Positions 54,410 through 63,437 of a stretch of 64,000 nucleotides of DNA are shown piece by piece. The stretch covers positions 1-64,000 of the forward strand of contig CAWJSC010000017.1 of the NCBI GenBank assembly GCA_963845425.1, given 5' to 3'. The notes beneath the pieces were generated by a model. That model saw only the letters and a list, made by a program, of their open reading frames with translations. It was not told the DNA's origin and did no database searches. Position 1 is the first letter of the stretch; the number at the start of each line of letters is the position of its first letter. Position numbers and translations under genes: made by a program. The DNA comes from DATDAH01 sp963845425 (GTDB lineage Bacteria > Actinomycetota > Acidimicrobiia > Acidimicrobiales > DATDAH01).

Positions 54410-57400
54410 TCAGGCGACGGCGGCGGCGATCGTCGCGTAGAGGTCGCCCGGTAGGGATTGGTCGAGCCGCCAGGTGATGGCCATCGGCCGTTCGCCTTCG
54501 TGGCGCACGTAGGTCGCCGGCCCGAGGAACCAGAACGCCCGATCGTTGGTCGTCGGGCGGGCGAACAGCATCACTGAGGTACCCATGGCTTCGTGTTGTT
54601 GATAGCGGAGGCCGGTGTCGCTGTCGGACCGGGTGACCGACTGGCTTTCCCAGTGGATGAGGTCACGGCTGATGGCGTAGTCCCGGTACCGGGTGGTGGG
54701 GGAGAAGGAGCCGCTCGACTTGTCCAGGGTGAAGGCGAACAGGTCGGCCTGAGCGCCCTCGGCCCAGTAGACGCCGGTCTGCCAGGGAGCGACCTTTGCG
54801 GTGTCACCGACGCCAAAGGCGCTGAGGACCTCGATCCTCGTGTAGCGGGCGTGGACCTGGAGCGGGACGTCGGGTTGATCGGTCAGTGGCGTGTGGACAT
54901 GGTCGATCTCGCCGACGAGCACGCCAAGGACCTCCACCAGCTCGGCTCGCACCTGTGGGTGGGCCCAGAGCAGGCTCAGTCCATCGTCCAACGAGTCGGA
55001 CTTGCCTAGAACCTGGTCACCGAGGGAGGCCACCAGCATTCGGGCTAAGCGAGCGGTCCGTTCGGGTAGATCAGCTGCCACGGGGGGATCCGCCGTCGCC
55101 AGGAGCTCGAGGTAGCCAGTCAGCCGCTCCTCGTCATCGACGTGCAGGAGTCGGCCGACCGCTCGCCGCAGTGATGTCTCGTCCGGCCCCGGAGCGGCGG
55201 TAGGGACACCGGCCGCATCGCAGAGGTCGGACCAACCCCGGCTTCCGGCGTAGGCATCGGCCAGGTCCATACCAGCGTGCTCGAGGTAGGCGGCCAGCGT
55301 GACCGGGTGGCCCGAGGCCCGCAGACCTTGGAGCTCCTCGACCTTTGCGTTCCATCGGCTGGGGATGGCCTCCCGGATGTTGCGGAGGACAACTTCCTGG
55401 GCGATGGCGTCAAGCTCCATTTGGCATCCCGCCGGCAGGAAGGGGAAGCCGTCGACGACCTGTTCCTCGATGTCCTTTCGGGTGCCGCCGAGGAGGGCCC
55501 GCAACCGGCGATCGAATCGGAACTCCTTGCGATGGTGCCCGACGAAGTCGAGCACGGTGCAGGCCGACTTGCCTTTGGCCCTGCGGAGGCCGCGACCGAG
55601 CTGCTGGAGGAACAGCGTTGGGCTGTCAGTCGGGCGGAGGAGCAGGAGCGTGTCGACGGTGGGGAGGTCGACGCCCTCGTTGAACAGGTCGACAGAGAAC
55701 AGCACCTGGATCTGGCCGGCCGCAAGGTCTGCCAGGGCTGCCTTCCGCTCGTCGTCCGGACTGTCACCCCACACGGCGACAGAAGTAATCCCAGCTTCGG
55801 TGAAGTGGCGGGCCATGAAGCGGGCGTGTTCGACGCTGACGCAGAAGCCCAGCGCCCGCATGCTGGAGAGGTCGTCGACTCGGTCGCCGACTTCCTTGAC
55901 GACCCGACGGGCCCAGGCGTCGTCGCCCGTGTACAGGTTGGTCAGCCCCTCGATGTCGTAGCCACGGCCCCGGCGCCAGGGGATCTCCCGCAGGTCCAGG
56001 CCGTCGTGGATGCCCCAGTAGAGGAAGGGGGTGAGCCGGTGCTGGTCGATCGCGTCCCACAGACGCAGTTCGGCCGCAATGCGATCGTCGAACCAGTGAA
56101 GCAGCGGCAGGCCGTCGCTGCGTTCGGGGGTGGCGGTCAGGCCAATCAGTTCCCGGGGCCGAACGTGGTCCAACACCCGCTCGTAGGAAGGCGCGGCGGC
56201 GTGGTGGAACTCATCGACGATGACGACATCGAAGTGGTCGGGTGCCAGGGCTTCGAGGCCGGCGGCGTTCAGGCTCTGAATCGAAGCGAAGACGTGCTCG
56301 AAGTGGGTCGGCCGCTTGCCGCCGACCCACGTCTCGCCGAAGGCCGGTTTCCGCAACGCGTAGCGGAAGGTGGCCAGGCTCTGGTCCAGGATCTCCTCTC
56401 GGTGGGCGATGAAGAGGAGGCGGCTGCGGGGCAACTCGTCCCGTAGCCGGGCGTAGTCGATAGCGGCCATGACGGTCTTGCCCGTCCCGGTGGCCGACAC
56501 GAGCAGATTGTGGTGATGGCCTTGGAGGCGGGCGAGGGCGATCTGCTCGAGCAGTCGTTCCTGGAACGGCTCTGGCCGCAGCTCAATGGGGGCCATCAGC
56601 ACCGTCGGACCCGAATCTCGTTCCCGATGGGTCCACTCATCGAACTCGGCGGGGTCGTAGGGGCGGAAGTCGTCGGCCTCCCAGTAGGCCTCGAAGATCG
56701 ACGTCATCTTGCGGATCACGTCGGGGTTTCGGGCCCCCGATACGCGCACGTTCCACTCCAGACCGCTGACCTGGGCCGAGTGGGTCAAGTTCGACGAGCC
56801 GATGTACGCGGTCGAGAACCCGGAGTGGCGATGGAACAGCCAGGCCTTGGCGTGCAGACGCGTGGTGGTTGTGTCGTAGGAAACCCGCACGTCGGCGCCG
56901 AGTTCGGTCAAGAGGTCGAGGGACTCCCGCTCCGTCGAGCCGGTGTAGGTGGTGGTGAGAACCCGCAGCGCCGGCAGGTGCTCTGCCCGCTCGCAGTGAC
57001 GACGTAGCTCCTCGAGCATGGGCCGGATGCCACTGCGGCGGATGAATGCCATGACCACGTCGATCCGGTCGGCGGAGCCGATCTCGGTCTGGACCTGGCG
57101 CCCGACCCGGGGCTCGCCGGGGGCATTGGTGAGCAGCGTGGTATCCAACAGCGGGATGAGCGGTTGGGCCAGAGCGGCCGGGCTCCCGTCTGGCAGTCGG
57201 CCGAGAATGGCCGAAAGGACCTGACCTGGGTCAATGGGACGGTCGCCGGCGTTGTTAGCCCCCTCGATGATCTGGTCGATGCGGTCGACCAGCGCACGGG
57301 CAAGGCGGACGCCGACCTCGACCCGGTCCTGGTCCTTGATGCCGGCCAGCGACCGCTCGATGACTCGTCCCAGATGCAGGGCGAGGCGATCTGCGGCCTC

Positions 57401-57610
57401 AGCGTGGTGGAGAGGAAGGATGTCGGGGTTGTGGTCGGCGTCGACGTCAAGCAGTGCCGCGGCGAGGGCTTCGGTGACCAGAGTCTCGTAGAGGCCTCGA
57501 TGCGGCGGTCCACCTGGTGCGCCCCCGGCCATACCGGAGGATGGCACAGCTCTGCTTCCCCGTCTGACCTCCTCGCGGGCGATTGCTGCCCAGCTGTCGG
57601 ATCGTGTCAT
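54410..57610 (-). CDS. PLD-DEAD/DEAH helicase of the DUF3427 type
   Basis: About 1,066 residues from ATG at 57610. N-terminal PLD domain: TTTTRLHAKAWLFHRHSGFS then AYIGSSNLTHSAQVSGLEWN (about 248-285). The helicase core has LLVSATGTGKTVMAAIDYA (Walker A, about 366-384), FDVVIVDEFHHAAAPSYERV (II), LIGLTATPERSDGLPLLHWF (III), LFSVDLFNEGVDLPTVDTLL (V) and QQLGRGLRRAKGK (VI). The C-terminal ~150 residues (TDQPDVPLQVHARYTRIEVL onward) match the DUF3427 position. Such proteins are common solo helicases in defence islands. It is convergent with the SBD-HNH gene and divergent from the gene at 57609. Confidence 0.85.
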   Translation of the reverse strand: MTRSDSWAAIAREEVRRGSRAVPSSGMAGGAPGGPPHRGLYETLVTEALAAALLDVDADHNPDILPLHHAEAADRLALHLGRVIERSLAGIKDQDRVEVGVRLARALVDRIDQIIEGANNAGDRPIDPGQVLSAILGRLPDGSPAALAQPLIPLLDTTLLTNAPGEPRVGRQVQTEIGSADRIDVVMAFIRRSGIRPMLEELRRHCERAEHLPALRVLTTTYTGSTERESLDLLTELGADVRVSYDTTTTRLHAKAWLFHRHSGFSTAYIGSSNLTHSAQVSGLEWNVRVSGARNPDVIRKMTSIFEAYWEADDFRPYDPAEFDEWTHRERDSGPTVLMAPIELRPEPFQERLLEQIALARLQGHHHNLLVSATGTGKTVMAAIDYARLRDELPRSRLLFIAHREEILDQSLATFRYALRKPAFGETWVGGKRPTHFEHVFASIQSLNAAGLEALAPDHFDVVIVDEFHHAAAPSYERVLDHVRPRELIGLTATPERSDGLPLLHWFDDRIAAELRLWDAIDQHRLTPFLYWGIHDGLDLREIPWRRGRGYDIEGLTNLYTGDDAWARRVVKEVGDRVDDLSSMRALGFCVSVEHARFMARHFTEAGITSVAVWGDSPDDERKAALADLAAGQIQVLFSVDLFNEGVDLPTVDTLLLLRPTDSPTLFLQQLGRGLRRAKGKSACTVLDFVGHHRKEFRFDRRLRALLGGTRKDIEEQVVDGFPFLPAGCQMELDAIAQEVVLRNIREAIPSRWNAKVEELQGLRASGHPVTLAAYLEHAGMDLADAYAGSRGWSDLCDAAGVPTAAPGPDETSLRRAVGRLLHVDDEERLTGYLELLATADPPVAADLPERTARLARMLVASLGDQVLGKSDSLDDGLSLLWAHPQVRAELVEVLGVLVGEIDHVHTPLTDQPDVPLQVHARYTRIEVLSAFGVGDTAKVAPWQTGVYWAEGAQADLFAFTLDKSSGSFSPTTRYRDYAISRDLIHWESQSVTRSDSDTGLRYQQHEAMGTSVMLFARPTTNDRAFWFLGPATYVRHEGERPMAITWRLDQSLPGDLYATIAAAVA

Positions 57611-58421
57611 GGTTCGCCGCGTGCAGGACCGGTACGCAGGCGATGTCGGGGACTTCCTGAAGTTCGGGTTGTTGCGGCAGCTCTGCTTGGGGTCAAACGG
57701 GGCGTCGGCACTGAACCTTGGCGTCGTGTGGTACCTCACCGCTGATGAGGGGCACAACGACGATGGCAAGCACGTGGGCTACCTCGACGGAAGTACCAAG
57801 GCGGCGCGAGAACTCGCACCGCTCGACCCGGACCTCTACGAGCGCCTCGGCCGAGTCGTTTCGGAGGGCCGATCCGTGAGCAACCTGGAGCTTGCTGATG
57901 TGCTGCCCGGCGGCAGCCGAACCTTCAACGAGCGTTTGTCATTCGCTGACCGGGCGGGTTCGGACAGAGGCTCATGGCGTGACCAGTGGCTGGCTGGGGC
58001 GACGACAGCCATGGCGGGGTGTGACCTTGTCTTCGTTGACCCGGACAACGGCCTGCGCCGAGATGACCACCGGATCCCATCCCATCGGTCGGGCTCGGTC
58101 AAGCACGCCTACCATCACGAGCTTCGAGCCCTGGCGGACGGCGGCCGGAGGAGCGTGGTGGCCTATCACCACGCCGACCGCTCAGCGACTGTGCCGGAGC
58201 AGGCCCGGCAGCGCCTCGCTGAAGCCGCTGCTGGGATAGGGCTTGCTCCGCTGGCCACGGTGATCGCCCGCCGCGGCACGCCGAGGTTGTTCCTCGTCCT
58301 CGCCGCGCCTGCTCATCAACACCACCTCGATCAGCGCCTGCATTCAATCGCTGACGGTAAATGGGGAAATGACTTAACGGTTGCCTGGTCCGAAGACCGG
58401 ACCATCGGCTCTCCCCTCTAG
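57609..58421 (+). CDS. Hypothetical protein with DPDNGL motif
   Basis: A 270-residue protein. It begins with VQDRYAGDVGDFLKFGLLRQ and later has LGVVWYLTADEGHNDDGKHV, DLVFVDPDNGLRRDD and RSVVAYHHADRSATVPEQAR. The D-P-D-N-G-L motif is conserved in a family that I cannot name. Whether it is a methyltransferase or hydrolase is unknown. Its ATG overlaps the ATG of the divergent helicase (CATG at 57608-57611); a GTG at 57621 in VQDRYAGD is a credible later start. Confidence 0.7.
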   Translation: MVRRVQDRYAGDVGDFLKFGLLRQLCLGSNGASALNLGVVWYLTADEGHNDDGKHVGYLDGSTKAARELAPLDPDLYERLGRVVSEGRSVSNLELADVLPGGSRTFNERLSFADRAGSDRGSWRDQWLAGATTAMAGCDLVFVDPDNGLRRDDHRIPSHRSGSVKHAYHHELRALADGGRRSVVAYHHADRSATVPEQARQRLAEAAAGIGLAPLATVIARRGTPRLFLVLAAPAHQHHLDQRLHSIADGKWGNDLTVAWSEDRTIGSPL

Positions 58422-58491
58422 CCGGCGCGCGGGTGCCTTCACGTCCACAGACGATCGGTCAGGACCCGACAGAATCAGAGGGTTCGCGGTT

Positions 58492-59121
58492 CTAGGGTCC
58501 GCGATAGCCGGTCTGCCAGAGTCCAGACAACCTCATCAGGCCACGGACTGACGACCGGTATCGCTTTAGTTCGGCGTCACCCAGATCGACGGTCTCGCCA
58601 GGCCTGTGGGGAGGGCCGCCGGCCTTGGATACTCGGTTCGCCGTCCTCGAGGTCCAAAGGGGGAGTCCATGGGCGACTGCGTTCCGCACCACGTACGACT
58701 CGACAAGTCCGCCCCGCCCGTCTGCAAGCTTGGAGAGGGATTGGAAGTTCTGGGCAACGAGCTCCTGTCCCCAATCTTCCACTTTGCTGAGTTCATCCCT
58801 GCCCAGCGCGAGTCGGGCAAGCGACTCGGCGAGTGACCACGACTGCACGAGTACGAGGCCAGCGAGGATCGATGGCGACTCGATCGCCGCGAGGTGCTCC
58901 TGCAGCCCCACCTTGTAGGTGACCGCTGCCCCCGGCGGTATCGAGATCTCGATGTCTTCGCTCGAGTGGGCCTGTATCGACTTCCAGATGTCGTGTTCCC
59001 GCTGCATTGCGATTCTCGAACTGAGGTGGAACCGCGTCAGATCGCCCCACGATCGCCAGATCGCGTCGATTGACACCTGGTTTGTGGATCGGATGGTCTC
59101 GACCGTGGATACAGGACTCAT
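58492..59121 (-). CDS. HEPN domain protein
   Basis: A 209-residue protein, mostly helical. SYVVRNAVAHGLPLW gives R146-N-A-V-A-H151, the R-x4-H motif of HEPN RNases, in the same local sequence as the RT-associated HEPN protein. The upstream WSLAESLARLALGRDELSK forms another HEPN helix. No nucleotidyltransferase (MNT) antitoxin is adjacent, as would be expected for a HEPN-MNT pair. Likely an RNA-cutting toxin or signalling protein. Confidence 0.7.
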   Translation of the reverse strand: MSPVSTVETIRSTNQVSIDAIWRSWGDLTRFHLSSRIAMQREHDIWKSIQAHSSEDIEISIPPGAAVTYKVGLQEHLAAIESPSILAGLVLVQSWSLAESLARLALGRDELSKVEDWGQELVAQNFQSLSKLADGRGGLVESYVVRNAVAHGLPLWTSRTANRVSKAGGPPHRPGETVDLGDAELKRYRSSVRGLMRLSGLWQTGYRGP

Positions 59122-59237
59122 TTGTACTAACCGATCGGCCCTCCATCTCTGGTCCTGAGGGAGCCGTTGCTTCGTGGCCGAAGTACTTCGGATCGTCCAT
59201 CCGACCTGCGCAGCCGACCGATAGGGCCTTGTAGTCG

Positions 59238-59585
59238 CTATCCGGAACTCGAGGTCGACACGGCTCCGCCCTTACCGAGGTGCACCGGAACCTGGCGGTT
59301 CTCTTCGTCGAAGACCGCGACGAGTTCGAGTCGAGCGCCAAGCGCTTCGAGGTATTGCCGCAACGTTGAGACCCTCACGTCTTCGGAACTCTCGAGCCTC
59401 GAGACCGCTCCTTGGGTCACGTCGAGTCTGCCGGCCAGTTCGGCTTGGCTGAGCGCCTCGGCGTGGCGAAGCTCGAAGAGCCTGATCTCTTCGAGGGTCT
59501 CCGTTCGCTTTGCGGCGAGGCGCTCGGCGGCACCGGGTCGCCCGGTCACCTCACGACTCAGTTCTGAGAACTTGGTTCGTGCCAT
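59238..59585 (-). CDS. XRE-type antitoxin (HigA-like)
   Basis: A 115-residue protein with EIRLFELRHAEALSQAELAG then RLDVTQGAVSRLESSEDVRV then STLRQYLEALGARLELVAVF, a complete helix-turn-helix. The antitoxin follows the toxin gene, the HigBA order. It neutralises the toxin and likely represses the operon at the operator upstream of the toxin. Start overlaps the toxin stop by one base. Confidence 0.88.
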   Translation of the reverse strand: MARTKFSELSREVTGRPGAAERLAAKRTETLEEIRLFELRHAEALSQAELAGRLDVTQGAVSRLESSEDVRVSTLRQYLEALGARLELVAVFDEENRQVPVHLGKGGAVSTSSSG

Positions 59586-59941
59586 CAGATCAATCCTTCG
59601 TCTCGGAGCTCGTCCAGGTAGTTGTCGTAAAGATCATCGGCCTGTGGCACGGCGTCCTCGTACCAGGCGGTCCAGTCGCCGGACTTGTCGCCACCCAGGA
59701 GCAGGATGACCTGCCGCCGAGGATCGAACATGAACAGAACGCGGAGCGCTCCGTCCTGGCTCGCACGCAGTTCCTTCATGTGGTGGTGCCTCGAGGAGTG
59801 AATCCGGTCGACCACCGGCCGGCCAAGATCCGGGCCACGCTCCGCCAGCAGATCGACGCGGTCGGTGAGGGACTCCTGCTGGTCCTCGCCGAGATCGCGC
59901 CACCAGGTGCGGAACTCGTCGGTGACCTCGACCTCCCACAC
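59585..59941 (-). CDS. RelE/HigB-type toxin
   Basis: GTG at 59941 gives 118 residues: MWEVEVTDEFRTWWRDLGED then MKELRASQDGALRVLFMFDP and QVILLLGGDKSGDWTAWYED. This matches phage-derived Gp49-like/HigB RelE-fold toxins (E-L-R-x-x-x-x-G-x-x-R-x-L-F/Y, then L-L-G-G-D-K). These RNases act on ribosome-bound mRNA. Confidence 0.88.
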   Translation of the reverse strand: MWEVEVTDEFRTWWRDLGEDQQESLTDRVDLLAERGPDLGRPVVDRIHSSRHHHMKELRASQDGALRVLFMFDPRRQVILLLGGDKSGDWTAWYEDAVPQADDLYDNYLDELRDEGLI

Positions 59942-59947
59942 CGCCCC

Positions 59948-59982
59948 AGTATGAGTAATAAATCATAATGAGTCAAGACTCA
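59948..59982 (-). promoter_or_regulatory. HigBA-type promoter and operator, probably leaderless
   Basis: On the minus strand, TTGACT (-35; plus coordinates 59971-59976) is separated by 17 bp from CATACT (-10; 59948-59953), and the GTG start is 6 bp further. The transcript would thus begin at or next to the start codon. An inverted repeat TGAGTC-AA-GACTCA (59969-59982) overlaps the -35 box and fits an antitoxin operator. The region is AT-rich against its surroundings. Confidence 0.6.
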
Positions 59983-60142
59983 TGCGTGACAGCGGCCACC
60001 CCCTCCGCTGGCCGAGCGAGCAGAGGAACCTGATGGGTTCGGTCAGACCGTCAGCTGCGGCAGCGTCTACGTGCCACCGAATCGCGGGCCGGAAGCCATT
60101 CGGATCCATCGTCCGAACGTGGCTTCGTATGCGGTGTGGCTC

Positions 60143-62026
60143 TCAGCCGCCGGGCTCGGCCGCTCGCCGACGTCGTCGGATGGCCTCGAGGGCGAAGGCG
60201 TAGGCCTTTTCGGGTGGTGGGAGGTCGCCGTGGCGGGCGGCGGTGAGGGCGTCGGCTGAGGTAACGACGGCCATGTGGGTGAACGCTTGGGGGGTGTTGC
60301 CGAGCGCCTCGCCGGTGGTGGGATCGACCATCTCGGAGAAGAGGCCCACGTCGTTGGCGTGGCCGAGCAGCGCCTCCATCAGCTCGTCGGCCTCGTCGAG
60401 GCGGCCGGCGTGGGTCAGGCAGTCGAGGAGCCAGAACGAGCACAGCAGGAACGCCCCCTCCTTGCCGTCGAGACCGTCCGGGTCGAGGTAGCGGTGGACC
60501 AGCGTGCCGTCGCTGAGGTCGCGGGTGACGGTCTCGACCGTGCGGTCTACGGCCGGGTGGGCGACCGGCAGGAAGCCGAGCGCGGGGACGAGCAGGGTGG
60601 CGGCGTCGGCCACGGGGCGGCCGCCGGCCTGGGTGAACCAGCCGTCGGGGGAGCCTTCGCTGCGCAGCCAGTCGGCCAGCAGGTCCCGCTCGTGGATCCA
60701 CCGGTCGATGTCGCCGGCGATGCGCCCGGCCTCGGTCAGGCGGACGGCCCGGTCGAGGGCGACCCAGCAGTTGAGCTTGGAGTGCACGAAGTGGCGGGGC
60801 TCGTCGCGGATCTCCCAGATGCCCTGGTCGGGTAGGCGCCAGGACTCGACGGCGAGGTCGGCCACGCGGGTGAGGAACTCGCCGTTGGAGGCGGAAAGCT
60901 CGCCGCCGGCCTCGGCGAAGCCGTATGCGGCCTCGATGAGCTGCCCGTAGGAGTCGAGCTGGACCTGTCTGGCGGCCCCATTGCCGACCCGCACCGGTAG
61001 TGAGCCCCGGTGGCCGGCCAAGTGGTCGAGCTCGACCTCGGGGAGGAGCCGCTCGCCGGTGACCCGGTACATGATCTGCAGGTCCTCGGGCCGTCCCGCC
61101 GCCGTGCGCTCGAGCCAGCCCTTGAAGGCGCCGGCCTCGTGGAGCGAGCCGAGGATGACGAGCGAGGCGAGGGTGAGCGTGGCGTCGCGGATCCAGGTGA
61201 AGCGGTAGTCCCAGTTGCGGCCCTCGCGGATCCACTCGGGCAGCGAGGTCGTGCCCGCCGCGACGACGGCACCGGTGGGGGCGTAGGTGAGGGCCTTGAG
61301 GACGAGGGCCGAGCGGTGGACCTTGCGGGCGTGCTCGCCGTCGTAGGAGATGTCGTGGGCGAACCAGTCCTGCCAGAAGGCGACGGTGTCGGTGAAGCGG
61401 GTGCCGAGCGCAGCCCGGGTGTCGACCGAGCCCTGGGAGGGGTGGTCGGCGGCCGGGGTCCACTCCATCTCGATGAGCTCCTCCTGGCCGGCCTCGAGCG
61501 CCCAGGTGGCGGCCACGCCGTCGTCGTTCCCCTCGACCGGCAGGGTGGCCCGAACCCACAGGGCGTCGGGCCCGCCGACGATCGACCAGGCGGTGGCCGA
61601 CGTGCGGGTGAACCGGGGCCGAACCACCCCGTACTCGGGGCGGGGATCGAGTCGGACTTCGGCGGTGACGCGGCCCTCCAGGCACCGGACTCGGCGCAGG
61701 ATCGAGTGGCGGGTGGTCACCTGGGCCGGGTGGGCGGGATCGAAGGGTGCCACCGGCATGCAGTCGGTGACCTCGAGCACGCCGGTGCCCGTGTGGAACC
61801 GGGTGGCCAGGACGTTGGTGGCGGGTAGGTAGGCGCGCTCGGTGGCCCGGGGCGACTCGGCCGGGGCGATGGTGAAGTGCCCGCCTCCGTCCTCGTCCAG
61901 CACCCGGGCCAGCACCGAGGGCGAGTCGAACCGGGGGAAGCAGCACCAGTCGATCGACCCGTCCCGCCCCACCAGCGCCAGGGAGTGGCAGTCGCCGATC
62001 ACCCCGTAGTCGCCGATCTGGTTCAC
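60143..62026 (-). CDS. GH15 family glucoamylase/trehalase-like enzyme
   Basis: GTG at 62026 with GGGGGAG upstream gives a 627-residue enzyme beginning VNQIGDYGVIGDCHSLALVG then RDGSIDWCCFPRFDSPSVLA, the standard N-terminus of actinobacterial GH15 proteins. The (alpha/alpha)6 barrel contains NWDYRFTWIRDATLTLASLV (about 271-290) and GLFSEMVDPTTGEALGNTPQ (about 559-578), the segment with the conserved glutamate of the second acid. This family hydrolyses alpha-glucosidic bonds, including trehalose in mycobacteria. Cytosolic: no signal peptide. Outside the defence island. Confidence 0.93.
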   Translation of the reverse strand: MNQIGDYGVIGDCHSLALVGRDGSIDWCCFPRFDSPSVLARVLDEDGGGHFTIAPAESPRATERAYLPATNVLATRFHTGTGVLEVTDCMPVAPFDPAHPAQVTTRHSILRRVRCLEGRVTAEVRLDPRPEYGVVRPRFTRTSATAWSIVGGPDALWVRATLPVEGNDDGVAATWALEAGQEELIEMEWTPAADHPSQGSVDTRAALGTRFTDTVAFWQDWFAHDISYDGEHARKVHRSALVLKALTYAPTGAVVAAGTTSLPEWIREGRNWDYRFTWIRDATLTLASLVILGSLHEAGAFKGWLERTAAGRPEDLQIMYRVTGERLLPEVELDHLAGHRGSLPVRVGNGAARQVQLDSYGQLIEAAYGFAEAGGELSASNGEFLTRVADLAVESWRLPDQGIWEIRDEPRHFVHSKLNCWVALDRAVRLTEAGRIAGDIDRWIHERDLLADWLRSEGSPDGWFTQAGGRPVADAATLLVPALGFLPVAHPAVDRTVETVTRDLSDGTLVHRYLDPDGLDGKEGAFLLCSFWLLDCLTHAGRLDEADELMEALLGHANDVGLFSEMVDPTTGEALGNTPQAFTHMAVVTSADALTAARHGDLPPPEKAYAFALEAIRRRRRAAEPGG

Positions 62027-62472
62027 GGTGGCTCCCCCTGCCCGGGTCGGGCCACGGTAGAGCAGGCGCCGGGACCGTCGGCTGCGATCCACCGGCTTTG
62101 CGATCAACCTGGCAGGCGGAGCGCCCGACCACACAGGTCTGGTTGGCTCGCTGCGGCTCCGTGTCGTGAAGCGTTCACCATCCTTGACGGGGAGGTGACG
62201 GTGCGCCGCAATGGACACAAGGTGGATGCCAAGTGAGTCGGCGCCCAGCGCTTCGGGGGCGCCCTCCTCGTCGGGCTCGGCGTCGAGGTGGACGGCGATG
62301 CGTTGCCGATGGCCGATCCCCAAGCTCTCGACCAGAACGGGTCATCCGGGCCTGGACGCGAGTCGGCCCCCACCCGAGGTGAGGGCCGACGTCAGCTTGT
62401 GTGTGGGTCTGTCAGCCTCCGTCGGCGCAGATGAGTGAGTATGCGTGGACTCGGGGGGCTGTGTCGGGCTGG
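62027..62472. other. Gene-poor stretch with a cupin-like relic
   Basis: No intact gene. On the plus strand EAFTILDGEVTVRRNGHKVD (about 62168-62232) looks like a cupin-domain fragment that stops immediately. Nothing else could be supported. It is probably gene decay at the edge of the GH15 gene. Confidence 0.4.
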
Positions 62473-62720
62473 TCAGAAGGGGACGATCGTGGTGAGCAGG
62501 CCCTCGCCCTCGGCGCGGCCGCCGAGGGTGCGACAGAACTCGACGGCGTCGAGCTCGAGGACGGCGGGCGTGTCGGAGCTCGTGCCGTCGCCGGGGTCGT
62601 CGTGGCGCCAGGAGCCGACCTCGTCGCCTGCTTCGAGCCCGGGCTGGTGACGGAGGTCCCCGGGGGCGCGCCTCCCCGGGCGGTGCCGACGACCGCATCG
62701 TCCCCCCCGTCGCCAGCGCT
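62473..62720 (-). pseudogene. C-terminal fragment of an MDMPI-like protein
   Basis: The minus frame ends at 62473 with VLELDAVEFCRTLGGRAEGE then GLLTTIVPF. F-C-[RQ]-x-x-x-G-R near the end is usual in C-terminal domains of maleylpyruvate isomerase-like (TIGR03083-type) proteins. The N-terminal DinB domain is absent; the frame upstream is not protein-like beyond about 62640. Truncated copy. Confidence 0.4.
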
Positions 62721-62816
62721 CATCGTGGCACAAGAGTGTGCGCCAGGCGACAGACGCCGGACCGGGGCCGTGCGTTACTGGACGAAGACCCGATCCCCGG
62801 ACACGAAGGAGCCATC

Positions 62817-63437
62817 ATGACACTCACCGAAGAGCGCACCCAGGTCGAAGAGCGCACCCTGGTCGAGGAGACCGCGCCGCCCACGTCGTCTCTCCCGGCG
62901 GAGACGACCCGGGACTGGAGCCCGACATGGCTGTTGGTCCTGGTCGGCGCCGTGGCGGCGGTCATCCTGACCTTCTTCGCCCTCCGACCCGATAGCGAGG
63001 TCGATACCCCGAGCCATCAGCAGCTGATCGAGCACGGCAGCCCCACCGCGGTCGACCAAGCCGCCGAGGTCGATACCCCGAGCCACCCGCAGCTGATCGA
63101 GCACGGCAGCCCCACCGCGGTCGACCAAGCCGCCGAGGTTGTGGTCCCGAACCACCCGCAGGTGATCGAGCACGGCAGCCCCACCGCGGTCGACCAAGCC
63201 GCCGGCACCGGTGGCGCGGTGACCGGGAGCCTTCGGCAGGTGATCGAGCACGGCAGCCCCACCGCGGTCGACCAAGCCGCCGAGGTTGTGGTCCCGAACC
63301 ACCCGCAGGTGATCGAGCACGGCAGCCCCACCGCGGTCGACCAAGCCGCCGGCACCGGTGGCGCGGTGACCGGGAGCCTTCGGCAGGTGATCGAGCACGG
63401 CAGCCCCACCGCGGTCGACCAAGCCGCCTCGTCCTGA
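62817..63437 (+). CDS. Single-pass membrane protein with six extracytoplasmic repeats
   Basis: A 206-residue protein after an AAGGAG site. The N-terminal ~37 residues are charged (TLTEERTQVEERTLVEETAP). A membrane helix follows (TWLLVLVGAVAAVILTFFAL, about 37-56). The rest is six copies of IEHGSPTAVDQAA, joined by spacers EVDTPSHPQL, EVVVPNHPQV or GTGGAVTGSLRQV. The repeat segment starts at about residue 60. Function is unknown; a repeat adhesin, cell-wall spacer or protein-binding scaffold is possible. A strong hairpin follows at 63458-63501. Confidence 0.75.
   Translation: MTLTEERTQVEERTLVEETAPPTSSLPAETTRDWSPTWLLVLVGAVAAVILTFFALRPDSEVDTPSHQQLIEHGSPTAVDQAAEVDTPSHPQLIEHGSPTAVDQAAEVVVPNHPQVIEHGSPTAVDQAAGTGGAVTGSLRQVIEHGSPTAVDQAAEVVVPNHPQVIEHGSPTAVDQAAGTGGAVTGSLRQVIEHGSPTAVDQAASS
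63135..63428 (+). repeat. Perfect 147-bp tandem duplication within the repeat gene
   Basis: Bases 63135-63281 and 63282-63428 are identical: each encodes EVVVPNHPQV-x13 core-GTGGAVTGSLRQV-x13 core. An identical duplication of this length indicates recent expansion or a collapsed/extended repeat in the assembly. Confidence 0.85.

Noticed and set aside
14580..59941. CRISPR array search
   Set aside because: No regularly spaced direct repeats with unique spacers were seen; the only arrays are the heptamer at 2770 and the coding repeats at 63.0-63.4 kb.
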